Source of the DNA: Parietichytrium sp. I65-24A
Taxonomy: Eukaryota > Sar > Bigyra > Thraustochytrida > Thraustochytriidae
Direction: 5' to 3'
Length of the DNA: 64,000 nucleotides
Assembly: GCA_012862575.1 (NCBI GenBank)
Contig: BLSF01000024.1
Coordinates: forward strand, 64,843 to 128,842
The position numbers and the translations under genes were made by a program. Positions within the stretch are counted from its first letter, which is position 1. Each line of letters begins with the position of its first letter. Below the pieces are notes generated by a model. That model was not told the DNA's origin. It did no database searches and was given only the letters and a program-made list of their open reading frames with translations. This document shows, in pieces, positions 30,686 to 41,764 of this stretch.

Positions 30686-33600
30686 ATGGCGGACGTTGGA
30701 GCAGAGTTGGGCGAGTTCCAATTGCAGCAGGAGCAGCAGCAACAAGAGGGAGCCGTTCATGCGGGAAATGGGGAGACGGCGGCTTTCACGCGAAAGTATG
30801 TGGCTTCTCTGAGCAGGTGGCGAAGGGCCGTGCTGGCCTTCTGGTGTGTTATGCTCCTGGTAGGTGGGTACTTTGCGCCAAAGTTCATGCAGGTCGTGAT
30901 ATTGGTCTTCGAGCCGCCCAAAGGAACGCCTGGACATGAGGCGGCCAAGGTGATGGAAGAGCAGTTTCCTGGAGTCTCTCACGAGTAAGTTGGACTGATT
31001 GGGGTTTTGGGCACCTGGAGGGAAGACGCTGACGCAGTAGCACCAAACTGTGCGTGTATGCAGATGGGATGCAATAATCGTCATTCAGACCCAAGACAAG
31101 AAGACTCCGTTGCTTGGTTTTCATGACGAGATTAAGAACTTTGTGGAGCAAGTGGCGACCCGTATTGTGACTTGGGGCCACGAGACGGCGGTGCCCAGGA
31201 CGGATTTCACAGTGGCCCACTACTTTATGCTGGAGGGCCTGCATGCTCTATCATTTGCTGATAGTTTACTCGACAGCGGCAATCCAGCTAATGCGACCGC
31301 TATGATCATAAGCGTCCACAAAAATGAAGGGTTTGAAAATGGTAGCATGGAAGGAAACAAATTTTCCGTGAGTTTGAGTACAGAGTACACAAAGAACAGG
31401 TTTTAAATGTGTCCTTCTCTTCTAACAATCTTGTTGTGCAGGACTGGCTTGACAAGGAACTTACTCGCATGCACAAGGACTTGCACCTGGAGTCGATCAT
31501 TGAAACTAGAGTGACAGGCATGATGGCGTTTTGCCGCGATATGCAGGAAGGTTCTGAAAGGGACATGCTCAAGATGGATAGCCTGTCGTTCCCTTTTGCT
31601 CTTGCAATGCTTGCGTACATGCTCAGATCCGTGCGTCTCTTGTTGATCCCGCTCATTAACATCTCAATTGGCCTCGTGGTTTCTTTCATGCTCATGTATC
31701 CTGTGGCGTTGTCGACCCGTGTGATTGCCGTGGCCCCATCTGTTATGATGTAAGTTTTCATTGGTCTCATGTGCAGCCCAAATCGCGCGAAACGCGTATC
31801 TGACAGAACCACAACCTCTCCTCAAACACTTTCTTTCTCAGGAGCGTGTTGGTAGCATTTTCAATCGATTACTCGCTGTTTCTTCTGAGTCGGTTTAGAG
31901 AAGAAGTGGTGAAGGGCTGCACTGTATATGACGCTGTGATCCTCATGGTGGACAGTGCTGGACATACGATCATGGTGAGCGGTGCAACAATCACAATTTG
32001 CTGGTTAGGTCTCTTATTTTTTCCTGTGACATTGCTCTCCACTATAGGTCTTGGCGCAGGATTGACAGTGGTTATCGCCTTTTTCGTCAACATTACATTT
32101 ACCCCCGTACTTTTGCTTACCTTCCCAGACTTCTTCACGAATTTCGAGAACTTTGGCTGTGGACTCTGCTTGTCTAGGTGGAGGCGCAACCAGCAAATTC
32201 AGGCCAATACAACTTTGGATGACTCGAACGAAGCCTCCAACTCAGAAAATCTTTTAGGGCGACAAGAGAGCAACAACATTGTGCGCATGGGCTCGTCTGC
32301 GAGTGTCTACGAATCGCCTTGCGCTTTCGATGCCTTTGGAAGGCGCTCTGTATTGTCCCCCTCGCTCCAGAGCGTTTCATCGCCGCACCAGTTTGCAACG
32401 CCAGGAAGCGTTGGAGTGATGCGTACTCCGACGTTGAACCCAGACGGGACCGTGCGTGGCCAGGTAACTAGTCCGTTGTTTGGAGTCGTCGATCCTGTGG
32501 AGGAGATCAACTTTTTGGCCAAAAACTCTACGTTTTACAAATGTGGCAACTTCTTCTTTGGGACATCGCGTCGCGCCGTAATTTCTGTTTTGGCAGTTTG
32601 CGCGGCCATCTTGCCCCTGACACCAACCGCACTGAGCTTTCATCACAGCGAAAGCTTCAAGCTGTTTACTCCTTCTGACTCTATCGCGACGAATACCGCA
32701 CTTGACATGGAAGAATTGTACGGGGGCGGCCGCCTCGCGCCCTATCAGCTGCTGATTCTACCCCCAAAACACATCCGAGTGTTTTCCAACAAATTCTTTC
32801 ATGACGTCCAGTCTCTCTTGGAGCGTGTCATTTTGCCTATAGACTATGGCGAGGACAAGCCCGTGGCCCTGAAGCGGGAGGCGATCAGTGGCATGATGAT
32901 GATGAACGGTGAAAACGTCTCATTCGCGCCATCACTAAGGACCAAGCACTCTGTCGTGGGCTGTGTGTTGAGCCCGCAAACCTTGGAGCTTGGGCTCTCC
33001 GTCTGCACAAATTCTCGTTGCTCCAGTGAAATCCAAGACTGCTCGCTTGATGAAACCTGCGAACCGGAGCTCTCGTGCTTGAATCATTGCGAAGACGTCG
33101 GGCCAATGTGTACTGCGAAATGCCTTGCGCAAAAGGGCTTGTCAACAAATCAGCCTTTCCAAAGGCTCGTGGAGTGTGCTGTGAACAAGTGCCTTTTGCA
33201 TCCATTCCCAGGAAATTCTACGCTGGAGGAGTTGTCGGAGCCCGAGCCGCAAGTGCACGATCAGATGTCGGAAGTCGACCTCGGATCTTCTCTTGTCGCA
33301 AGGACGCAGGATCGTTACACAAAGCCTGATGCGCGACACAAGCTCGACTGCCCTTCTCTCTTGGTGCAAACCTCACAATCTGTGAACGGCATTGTTCCAA
33401 AATCCACCTGGCTTACGATGAGTCTAGACATTGATCCGTTCAGCAAGGACGGCACGGAGTGGCTGGATGCCGTTCGCAAGGCGTTGACTGAGCATTCTGC
33501 TCTGAGCGGGTACGACTTTTACCTCACAGGTGGGGCTGTGAGTGGGCACGATGTGGTGAACAAGGTGTTCCAGCTCTACCCGGTCATTATGTGCATCATT

Positions 33601-34262
33601 ATTGGCGCAGTGTTCATTTTGATGGGAGTATCCTATCGCAGTGTCGTTGTCCCACTGCGCGCCGTCTTTACGATTCTGGTGACTCTTGTCTTGGTGTATG
33701 GGCTAGGGGTACTTACTTATGAGCACCGCATGTTGGAGTGGACAAAGTTTCATGCCTTCATTAACCCCGTTGGAGATTCGCTCTCTTGGCTGGTACCGGC
33801 GATGATCGCGCCTGTGGCTATCGGCCTTTCGTTGGACTATGACATTTTCTTGCTGTAAGTTTTCTTTCTCCCCACTGGAAATGCTTCTTGAATGCGCGTG
33901 CATCGCTTACGAGTCTCATTAATTCGCATCGGTGTGTGGGTGTTTCGTGTCGTTTTTTTGTACCGTGTTGCAGGACGCGAATCTTCGAGTATCGTCAAGC
34001 TGGTTTCAAGACGGACGATAGTATCATGTGCGGGCTTGCGCAGACCGGTGGCGTGATTACCGCCGCAGGGATTATCATGTTTTTCGCCTTTTTTGGACTG
34101 TCGCTGAGCTCGAATGCGTCCCTCAATCAGATGAGCTTTTTTCTCTGTGTTTCAGTCATCTCCGACACCTTCATCATCCGCACGATCCTGGTGCCCGCGA
34201 TGATGATGCTCTTCAAGGAAGCAAACTTTTGGCCCATGCGACCAGCCACGCTGGATTATTAA
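30686..34262 (+). CDS. MMPL/RND/Patched-like 12-TM membrane transporter, five exons
   Basis: Exons 30686-30984, 31064-31367, 31442-31749, 31842-33854 and 33974-34262 give 1070 aa. All four introns are 74-119 bp with GTAAGT or GTGAGT donors, and the frame is kept across phases 2, 0, 2, 2. The architecture is the RND superfamily duplication: one N-terminal helix (about 46-70), a large lumenal loop, a helix bundle, then the same again. Each half has the MMPL-type S-x-D-Y-x-x-F-L-L motif (SIDYSLFLL near 311; SLDYDIFLL near 968), whose Asp is the proton-relay position in this family. The second lumenal loop contains a compact run of ten cysteines (about 690-757). Related proteins move lipids, sterols or other hydrophobic substrates using ion gradients. 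The substrate here is unknown. Confidence 0.88.
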
Positions 34263-34534
34263 CAGTAAAAACCCGAATACATGTTTTTTTTTCTTTTTTT
34301 TTTCTTTCCATCCCTCACATCATGCCTTTTCAACAAACAGGGTGATATTCTTCTCGACTGACTGAGACAAGGTTCAGAGCTTTGCTTCTTCTTTGTTGAT
34401 TATTTCAATTCAAATGTTCGTAAATAACTGACACTACGGAGAAATTGGGCTCGACGGGGGGTCAAAGTTAGGGGTGGGGAAAAAAAAACTCGAAAGAAAT
34501 CGAAAGAGAGAGAGAGAGAGCAGAAGTAGATGCG

Positions 34535-35626
34535 TCACGCAGCCTTGACGTGCTTGGTAAAGTCTGTAAAGTGCATGACCTTGAGCAAAAAGAGGTCGAG
34601 GTGTACGATGATCGGATTCCAGACGACGAGGAAGCGAAGGGCGTCCAGTAAAGTGACCCAAAGGACACTGAGGCGCTTGGAGTTCCAGGCCCAGTCCGGT
34701 ATGAGCGCCTTGATGTCCACCTTCTCCGAGCAGAAGGGGCAGGTCTGCTTCTTGCCCACGATGCACCAGCCCATGATACAGGTTGCGTGGAACTCGTGCC
34801 CGCACGTTAGCGTGTACGTCTTGATGCTCTCGTCCGCGGCGTCCACCTCGCCCGACATGAGCTGCAGCGTGGGCTTGAGCTCTTCGCCGCACAGCGCGCA
34901 GATGTTTCTGGGCGGCGTCTCGTACCTGACGATCCCCACCGTGCTCGAGATGCGTTCAGCGCACAGCTCGGCCAAGTCCCTGCCCAGCACGGCGATGTAC
35001 AGAGCCACGAACAACACCGCGAAGCTGAGTCCGGGCACCAGCAGGAACGCGTACATGGCGCCCATGCCGCACAAGTAGCACACGTTGTGCGTCGCCAGAA
35101 ACCAGCGGTACACCTTCTCCGGAACGTTCGCGCGCAGCGGCTTGCGCAGCGCCTCGCGGACCAGCTGCAGCGAACGCGCGGACCACACCAGCCACACGCC
35201 GATCAGCACCATCACCAGGCCTTCTCCATGCTGCCGCGCTCCATTCCCATTCCCATTCACATCCACATCCACATCCGCATCCGATGGCTCGGACATGTGC
35301 CGCGACAGCGTGCGCCACGCCAGCAGCAGCGGGTACGCCCACAGCAGCGCCAGCGTCACCTCGTGGAACCTCCGCGGCCACCGCGCTTTGAAGAAGCACA
35401 GCGCGAATTGCAGCGCCACCAGGAACACCAGGAACACCAGCGACGCCGTCTCCCGCGCGCCAGCGTCACCCTCGTACGCATCGTACGCCGCGGACACCGT
35501 CCCAGTCGTCCCAGTCGTCCCAATCGTCCCACGCGTACCTTCTAGCCCCTCCAGCGCGCCCGCACCTAACGCAGCAGCTGTCCCCGCTGTCACCGAAGTG
35601 TCCGCGCTCGGCGCCCAGCTCGCCAT
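34535..35626 (-). CDS. RNF121: RNF121/RNF175-type membrane RING E3 ubiquitin ligase
   Basis: 363 aa from the ATG at 35626; the longer open frame upstream has only non-ATG codons. RNF121 is a Golgi/ER multi-pass ubiquitin ligase implicated in membrane protein quality control. Here an N-terminal Gly/Thr-rich low-complexity stretch (encoded by a GTCCCA-type repeat) precedes about five membrane helices. Next comes a RING-type domain (about 240-300): CALCGEE, CGHEFHATCIMGWC and CPFC. The diagnostic run GWCIVGKKQTCPFC is conserved in the family. The C-terminal hydrophobic segment (WVTLLDALRFLVVWNPIIVHL) also matches the family. A GA repeat lies in the 3' flank at 34503-34520. Confidence 0.93.
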   Translation of the reverse strand: MASWAPSADTSVTAGTAAALGAGALEGLEGTRGTIGTTGTTGTVSAAYDAYEGDAGARETASLVFLVFLVALQFALCFFKARWPRRFHEVTLALLWAYPLLLAWRTLSRHMSEPSDADVDVDVNGNGNGARQHGEGLVMVLIGVWLVWSARSLQLVREALRKPLRANVPEKVYRWFLATHNVCYLCGMGAMYAFLLVPGLSFAVLFVALYIAVLGRDLAELCAERISSTVGIVRYETPPRNICALCGEELKPTLQLMSGEVDAADESIKTYTLTCGHEFHATCIMGWCIVGKKQTCPFCSEKVDIKALIPDWAWNSKRLSVLWVTLLDALRFLVVWNPIIVHLDLFLLKVMHFTDFTKHVKAA

Positions 35627-36540
35627 GGCCGCGCTCGTATGCCACTGAGAGAGAATGAGAGAGAGTTTGTGTGTGCGTACGTGCGCGTACACCTGTGTAG
35701 CAGGCAGGGGGTGCGCGCGGCGTTCCCGGACCGGTGCTTGCTGGCGTCACGGTTTTTGTGGAGACACCGGTAACACGCGACGGTTTCTGCGGTGCTCGGG
35801 GCTCGTGAAAGCGCTGTTCCCGCGCTGTTCCCGCGCTGTTCCTGCGCTGTTCCGCGAGGACACTCGCTGCGAGGCCTCCAGTATCAAGTCTCAAGTCCCA
35901 AGTCTCAAGTCTCAAGTCTCAAGTCTGACGTCTGGGGAAGAGAGGTGAGTGCGTTGGAGTATTGGAGTGTTGGAGTGTGTTGGAGTATTACAATAGCAGA
36001 GAGAGAGAGAGAGAGAGAGCTTCCCTCTAGGCTTATCGGCATCATCCAAGGAGAGCGATTTCATGAAACAAAACAAAAAACATTCTCTAGTTCCTCATGC
36101 TCGCCGCTCGACATGCCCACAAAGAAAATAGAATTAATTTGTTCAATCAATGAACAAGAACTTCCAGTCTTCGACGACTCCCTTTCTTTCAACTTTGTGT
36201 TAGCAACATCCCATCCTTTGAGTGCGAAGGAGCGTTTGGGTCGTGGGGGGCGGGCTGTTTGCTGCCTCTACTTTCGCTCACTTGGTTCTATTGATTAATT
36301 GATTGGTTGATTGATTGATTGATTGGTTGGTTGGTTCTTCCTCTGCGAAAGTTGTGCGTGCACTGTCGATGGAAGACGAGCTGTGGATGAATGCGGGTCT
36401 GGATTATATTTAGTTACAGTTGTCGATGGTAAAAAGTCAGCAGGTTGTCTCTACGGTGCTGCGGGATCTGTCAGAGAAAGAGTGTGCGGAGCTCGGAACT
36501 ATCCGGGCGGCGTTCTTTCGTGATTGATACAACGGCGCGA
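35627..36540. other. Intergenic, 0.9 kb, with several tandem repeats
   Basis: Four copies of an 11 bp GCGCTGTTCCC-type unit (35811-35854), six CAAGTCT heptamers (35885-35926), a GA run (35998-36019) and GATT/GGTT tetramers (36291-36336) lie here. The first two are within 300 bp upstream of the RNF121 start. No gene is seen. Confidence 0.6.
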
Positions 36541-37359
36541 TCAAGCCATGTTATTCACCGGGTATGCGGTCTGGAGCTTTTGCTCCTGTACAGAGCTTTG
36601 CTGGCCACGGCGATACGCCACGTACAGTAGACCGCAGCCGGCTGCGACGCCGAGAATCACAAAGACCCCTGTTGCTGCCCCCGATGAGCTCGTAGAAGCA
36701 GATGACCCATCCGACATTAAGGCGGAATCTCCTCCAGACGATCGCGCAAGCACGTTCACATCTGCACATGAGTTGTAAAACTCTCCCTGGTTGAACTCCC
36801 ACCACCACATGAACGTGTACACGCCAGGCTCGAGGTCGTCTGGGATTGTGTACTCGCCAAGGCACTCAGCCGCATCCACGCCTGCTTGGTTTGGGCTGCA
36901 ATTGCTGAAAGTTTGTTCCAGTCCCGGATACTTGGCGACCCAGTCAGCTTTGCTTGTGATGTGGCTGAAATCGTCCCCAGCGCCTGGTGCTCTGGAGATG
37001 AATAGCTGCACGCCGCGCTGGGTTCCAACAGTGGCGTGATTTTTGGCCGGCCAACGCATGTTGATCTTGTTTCCTGCGGTCACGGTGCCCATCGGGTATG
37101 TGGCATCATAGCCGTCCTCAACGTTTGCATTTGCTTGCTGACGAGGCCCGCAAACCAGACCTGCAGGAACGTCCGCTCCCGGGCGCTGATCCCAACCAAG
37201 GTCTTGCGCCAGGGTGCCAGGCTGAGATTTAAAGTTGCGGCCGTAGCCATTGCATGTCTGTGTCTCGGCATTCCAGTCCAAGCAGTTGAGCCAGCTGTGC
37301 GCCTCGGCTGTGCCTGACAGCGCGGTGAACACCGTCATGACCGTAATCAAAGCTCTCAT
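36541..37359 (-). CDS. Membrane-anchored LPMO-like protein 1
   Basis: 272 aa; the start is the ATG at 37359, which opens a signal peptide of 20 residues ending SGTAEA. Cleavage exposes His21 as the new N-terminus (HSWLNCLDW), the copper-brace feature of lytic polysaccharide monooxygenases. A candidate second brace His is in WPAKNHATVG (His108), and the C-terminal part of the domain has YTFMWWWEFNQ and a conserved Tyr/Cys segment. By eye it is nearest the oomycete-type AA17 pattern, but the AA family is unconfirmed. After the domain come a short Ser-rich linker, one membrane helix (GVFVILGVAAGCGLLYVA), YRRG and a 20-residue tail ending AYPVNNMA. It lacks the TGGD repeats of the next two copies. 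Role inferred: oxidative polysaccharide cleavage at the cell surface. Confidence 0.82.
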   Translation of the reverse strand: MRALITVMTVFTALSGTAEAHSWLNCLDWNAETQTCNGYGRNFKSQPGTLAQDLGWDQRPGADVPAGLVCGPRQQANANVEDGYDATYPMGTVTAGNKINMRWPAKNHATVGTQRGVQLFISRAPGAGDDFSHITSKADWVAKYPGLEQTFSNCSPNQAGVDAAECLGEYTIPDDLEPGVYTFMWWWEFNQGEFYNSCADVNVLARSSGGDSALMSDGSSASTSSSGAATGVFVILGVAAGCGLLYVAYRRGQQSSVQEQKLQTAYPVNNMA

Positions 37360-38388
37360 CTTTTTTGCAATCTTGTGCTCGCGCAACGCGTCAATGATGA
37401 TTGCGGGTCTGCGCTCTTTCATTCAACTGCGCACACGTAAACAGGTGGCTTTTAGACTCGATTCGTAACCTACTTGAGAGACTTTTACCTTACTTCAAGG
37501 TTGATTCAGTACGTACTCTAAAGGGGCAGACAGCGTGCTCCTTGGTTGCAAAGATCACACTCAAGGTTTCACTTTTTTATGTTCACCTACCTGTGCAGCA
37601 TCAGCGAAGACTGGCGGCGTCTCAGCGCACCACTTTACACAAAGCAGACGTGCTCATCACAGGTTTTGCCATGAGCTCAAGCAACTGACTGTGAGGCCAG
37701 ATCTACAGTCATACAGTCAAGACAGTTGCTCATACTTTCTAATTTGCAATTTCGAACAAAGAGTTGCCACATTTTCTATTTTGCACGCACGCCAGTGTGG
37801 GATCATCCCCTGTTAGTCAATCTCGATAGATGCGTCTAGCCGAAGGCACACACTCGCAAAAACCTGCCCAAGTCGGTCAAAGCATCGCTAAGCATCGCAC
37901 TAGCTAGTCCCCACGATGGTGAGTCCGCTGAGAAAGCGTTTTATCATGACCGATAAGTATGAATGATAACAACCGTGAAGATCGCTTGAAAGAGGGAGTT
38001 CGATGGCATTCAAGTTCAATCTGTTCAAGTTCTTACGCGACCATGGCCACACGTATTACTTTCGTGTAAAACTTGTTCGCTTCGCTTAAAAAAAAAAGAT
38101 TTCTGAGATGGATATGGTGTTATTTGATTTGCGTTGCTTTGATAGAACGCACGTTGAAGCCGGCGTTGAAAGTCGGGAAGACTAGAAGGGAATAACGAAA
38201 CGAGGATAACGAGGGGAGCCACTGTTTCGCATTGCAGAGCAAGATCGTCGAACACCAAGTGGTTACCGATTACTTGTGCTTTGTCGAGTGAAGTTGGAGA
38301 TCATTGAACAAATTTGTCATGGTTCAAATTAATTATTATATAATATGTCAACACTTCATAATAAAAAGGAGGAGCGAAATTAAACGCG
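37360..38388. other. Intergenic, 1.0 kb
   Basis: Spacer between two same-strand LPMO-like genes. I see an A-run near 38089-38098 and no gene or tandem repeat. Confidence 0.45.
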
Positions 38389-39480
38389 TTAAACCATGTT
38401 CTGACGGTACTGGTACTGTGGATTCTGCTGGGCAACGTACTGCTGAGGATAGTTGCTGTATTGGCCCACCTGCTGCTGCTGCTGCTGTGGCATTTGAGGA
38501 TTCGCTGCTCTGGAAGCCTGGCCTCTCCTGAAAGCAAGAAACCCTGCTCCGACGACAATAGCAGCGCCGATTCCAGCGTAAAGTGGCATGTTGCTGGAGC
38601 TGGAAGTGGCGCTTGTCGTATCATCAGAGCTAGACGAAGAACCAGAGTTGGACCCAGTTCCAGTTCCAGTTCCAGTGCCAGTGCCAGTACCAGTTCCAGA
38701 TCCAGATCCAGTTCCAGTGCCATCGTCACCTCCAGAGCCAGTGTCGCCTCCGGTATCACCTCCGGTATCGCCACCAGTGTCACCGCCGGTATCGCCGCCA
38801 GTATCACCGCCGGTATCGCCACCAGTGTCACCGCCGGTGTCGCCGCCAGTACCACCACCAGCCTTTGCAACGACATTTACGTCCGCGCACGAATTGTAAA
38901 ACTCGCCTTGATTAAACTCCCACCACCACATGAATGTGTAGACGCCAGTCTGGAGATCGTCTGGGAGGGTAAACTCACCAAGACACTCTGCAGCATCAAC
39001 ATTAGCCTGGTTTGGGCTGCAGTTGCTGAAGGTCTTTTCGAGACCAGGATACTTGGCGATCCAGTCCGCCTTGCTGGTGATGTGGCTAAAGTCGTCTCCA
39101 GCGCCAGGAGCCCTAGAGATGAAGAGCTGCACGCCGCGCTGGGTTCCAACAGTAGCGTGATTCTTGGCTGGCCAGCGCATGTTGACCTTCTGACCGGCGG
39201 TCACGGTTCCCATCGAGTATGTCGCGTCATATCCGTCCGCAACATTGGCGTTGGGCTGCTGGCGAGGCCCGCACACGAGTCCGGCTGGAACATCTGCGCC
39301 TGGTCTCTGGTCCCAGCCGAGGTCCTGGGCAAGAGTTCCAGGCAAATTTTTAAAGTTGCGGCTGAAGCCATTGCACGTCTGTGTCGCAGCATTCCAGTCG
39401 AGGCAGTTGAGCCAGCTGTGCGCGTTGGCCGTGCTCGAGAGCGTGGCGAGGACGGAGAGTAGAGCGATGGCGCACTTCAT
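38389..39480 (-). CDS. Membrane-anchored LPMO-like protein 2
   Basis: 363 aa, ATG at 39480. It has a signal peptide of 20 residues (ends SSTANA), then His21 as mature N-terminus and His108 in WPAKNHATVG as the candidate second copper ligand. The catalytic domain (about 21-208) is nearly identical to that of LPMO-like 3 and clearly related to LPMO-like 1. A long linker follows: about nine TGGD tetrapeptides, then GT/GS repeats and a Ser run. The membrane helix is AGIGAAIVVGAGFLAF, followed by RRGQ and a Gln/Tyr-rich cytosolic tail of about 45 residues. The linker DNA is a 12 bp minisatellite (38739-38853). Expected topology: enzyme outside, tail inside. Confidence 0.83.
   Translation of the reverse strand: MKCAIALLSVLATLSSTANAHSWLNCLDWNAATQTCNGFSRNFKNLPGTLAQDLGWDQRPGADVPAGLVCGPRQQPNANVADGYDATYSMGTVTAGQKVNMRWPAKNHATVGTQRGVQLFISRAPGAGDDFSHITSKADWIAKYPGLEKTFSNCSPNQANVDAAECLGEFTLPDDLQTGVYTFMWWWEFNQGEFYNSCADVNVVAKAGGGTGGDTGGDTGGDTGGDTGGDTGGDTGGDTGGDTGGDTGSGGDDGTGTGSGSGTGTGTGTGTGTGTGSNSGSSSSSDDTTSATSSSSNMPLYAGIGAAIVVGAGFLAFRRGQASRAANPQMPQQQQQQVGQYSNYPQQYVAQQNPQYQYRQNMV
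38739..38853 (-). repeat. In-frame 12 bp minisatellite encoding TGGD linker units
   Basis: About nine units encode Thr-Gly-Gly-Asp in LPMO-like 2. The reverse frame reads as a PPVS/PV-rich open frame, which is an artefact of the repeat. Confidence 0.9.
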
Positions 39481-41764
39481 TTTCCCAAATCTGCTATATT
39501 TGAGCTTTCAGCTTTTGTTTGCTTTGCTGTGTTTGGTGTTTGCAGGCCGTGTTTCTTTCAACTTGCAAATGCCGCAACGGAGCTTCATCCAAGGTCTTCC
39601 ATTGCAAACTGTCATCTCCATGCTTGCCGCACATGAACTACCAGCAGGCTTTACCTTCAACCAGAGCCCCCCCCATCGTAGTACGCCGGCTGTATTTCCG
39701 TCTCCAAAGTGCGCATTCCCCCCTTCCCCCTTTGTTAGCCAGCCCCAGAGAGACGGTACAGTACTAGTTGGTATTGACAGCACACCAAAAGTGTTCGTGC
39801 GCAAGTCTCTCAGCCATCGAAGGAGCACAATCAGACGCTCGCCACTGCCTGGGTGCAATTGACAGTGAAAGCCAAGACGGAACGCAGCATTCCCGCATAC
39901 CTTTACTTACACCTTTGAACCATTTCAACCAAAAATAGAGTCGTCTGATTTGATACAAGGTGTGACTTTCATCTTATCAAATCTTTTATCTATCATCTCG
40001 CATCTCTAAACCTTTGCGCGCTCGGGGCTTAGCGAGCAAATAGCTCGAGTTGGTAAGAGCGCGACTTCTAGTTTGTGTTGTTGAATGAATAGAAGATGGC
40101 GAGTGTTGTTGAAGGAATAAAAGATGGCGAGCGTCCAATTTTTGGCGCAGATATGAAAGCGTTGGAAAGCATCGAAAGCGCCGTTGCGAGGTAAGATGAA
40201 TTACTGAGCTGAGTTGAGCGCGAGATTGTGTCGCCACGACTCAGCAAATAAAGACGGTTTCCCAAGGGTTCTATGGTTTCCCCAGTTGTATCTAGTAGAG
40301 GGAGCGCTTTCATATGCAATTTGGGGCGCATGGACAATTGGCGGTGTGGTACCTTCACAGAACGTCAACCTCTTGGACTTTTGTTTCCTCTTGCGAGCCG
40401 TATCGCAAGCCGAGTGGGCGAAGAATGCTTGGCGAGTGGCCCATTTGAGATGAGACCGAGGCTTACTTTTGCCTTCGTTTGGAGTATGTCGTGGGTAGCG
40501 ATGCAAGTCCACGAAGCCATCGAGGAACAATGTGCTTTTTGTATTTGACGTCTTGGAGCGCGTTCGTCAGGCTGGCGCCACATTTGCCACCCAGCGTGAA
40601 GACTCGACGTTCTTTGGCATCGTGCACGCAGCACACTTGACTCAAAAAGAATCCCAGATATGCGCGTGTGTCAACCCGTCCTGGACACTGTAGAGCGCAC
40701 ACCCCATTCGGGCAGTTTGTCGGTGGTGGTTGACCATTTGAGTTGCTTATTGGATGCGGATTGGCATCTGCAAGGCATTGAGGCCGCGTGTTCATGCGCT
40801 TAAGCTTGGGCAGTTGGCAAGGAAGAGTCCGCTTGGATTGGCGAGGCACTGTTCATGAATGTATCGCCAAATTAAAAGTAAATCCTCTTTTAGTGAGACG
40901 GAATGATTTGTTTTACTTTTAATTCAAGCGGAGGCAACATCAAAGCTCACTCGAGAGCGCCTTCGAGGATCATTCCTCGTCAAGAATGCCGTGCTTTCAG
41001 AGCAGATCAGCTGATCTCCATGCGACTTCTTGATGCACGTAAGGGGCGATATTTCCATCGCAGAGTTGCACTTGAATTCTTGGACACATGTAGTATCGCA
41101 TCCAAGCGAAAGTGCGTGTCAGCAGGGAAACTTGGCCCGAATAAACATCTTTTTTCTATTTCTAGATGTATTTTTCACGATCAAACTTGGTCACAACTAA
41201 GCAAGCCAAGGCCTCGTCCGAATACTATCGTCTTATGCTAAATTGTCGAGTTGAAATGGCATTATCTAACACTTCAGATGACATGGCGAGTGCGAGGAAA
41301 TTGAAAGTAAAGTTTCGACGAAGCTGGGACGGAGAGTCACTTTTGCGTAATTTATAGAATGGATTTGTTCCTTTAGCTAACAAGCGACAGTTCATCAACG
41401 CGAGCACGTTTTACTGCGTTCGCAACGTCCTGTGCGTAGAGGAACATTAGATTTACCAGTGCTTGACGATCGCGACGAAGTGCTCGCCAACGGTGTGGCT
41501 ACCTTTTAGATGGCCACGCATGTTGAGCTTTTAACCGGCAGTCACGTTTCGCATCTAGTAAGTCGAGTCCCATCCTTCCGCAACCTTGGCGTCGGGCTGC
41601 TGACGAGGCACAAACGCAAACAGGACAAGAAATGCAGCGTGTCAGGGATGACGGCCAAAGCATGGTGCGAATGTGAGGAAGAGAGAAACAAGAATCAGAA
41701 TTACAAATGTTAAGGAGATGATTGAAGAGGTTTGAAAACCCAGTTCAGAGCGGGAGAGGAGCAT
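39481..41764. other. Intergenic, 2.3 kb, with an LPMO relic
   Basis: Apart from the decayed LPMO fragment near 41455-41615 I find nothing convincing. A 128-codon frame (40463-40849, minus) has no recognisable motif. Confidence 0.5.
41455..41615 (-). pseudogene. Decayed LPMO-like gene fragment
   Basis: On the minus strand this stretch aligns by eye with the segment around the PRQQPNAN to KNHATVG region of the LPMO-like genes. A one-base loss after the first Cys shifts the frame, and two in-frame stops follow. Recognisable words remain (PRQQP, NVTAG, LNM). It lacks signal peptide, linker and anchor, and lies 150 bp beyond the 3' end of LPMO-like 3. It is a relic of an additional tandem copy. 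Confidence 0.8.

Noticed and set aside
38588-38899. Proline/valine-rich plus-strand frame with PPVS repeats
   Set aside because: It is the reverse reading of the TGGD-encoding minisatellite in LPMO copy 2.
40040-40085. tRNA-like stretch with a D-arm-like TAGCTCGAGTTGG word
   Set aside because: There is no matching anticodon stem, no B-box (GGTTCGA-type) and no acceptor pairing downstream.
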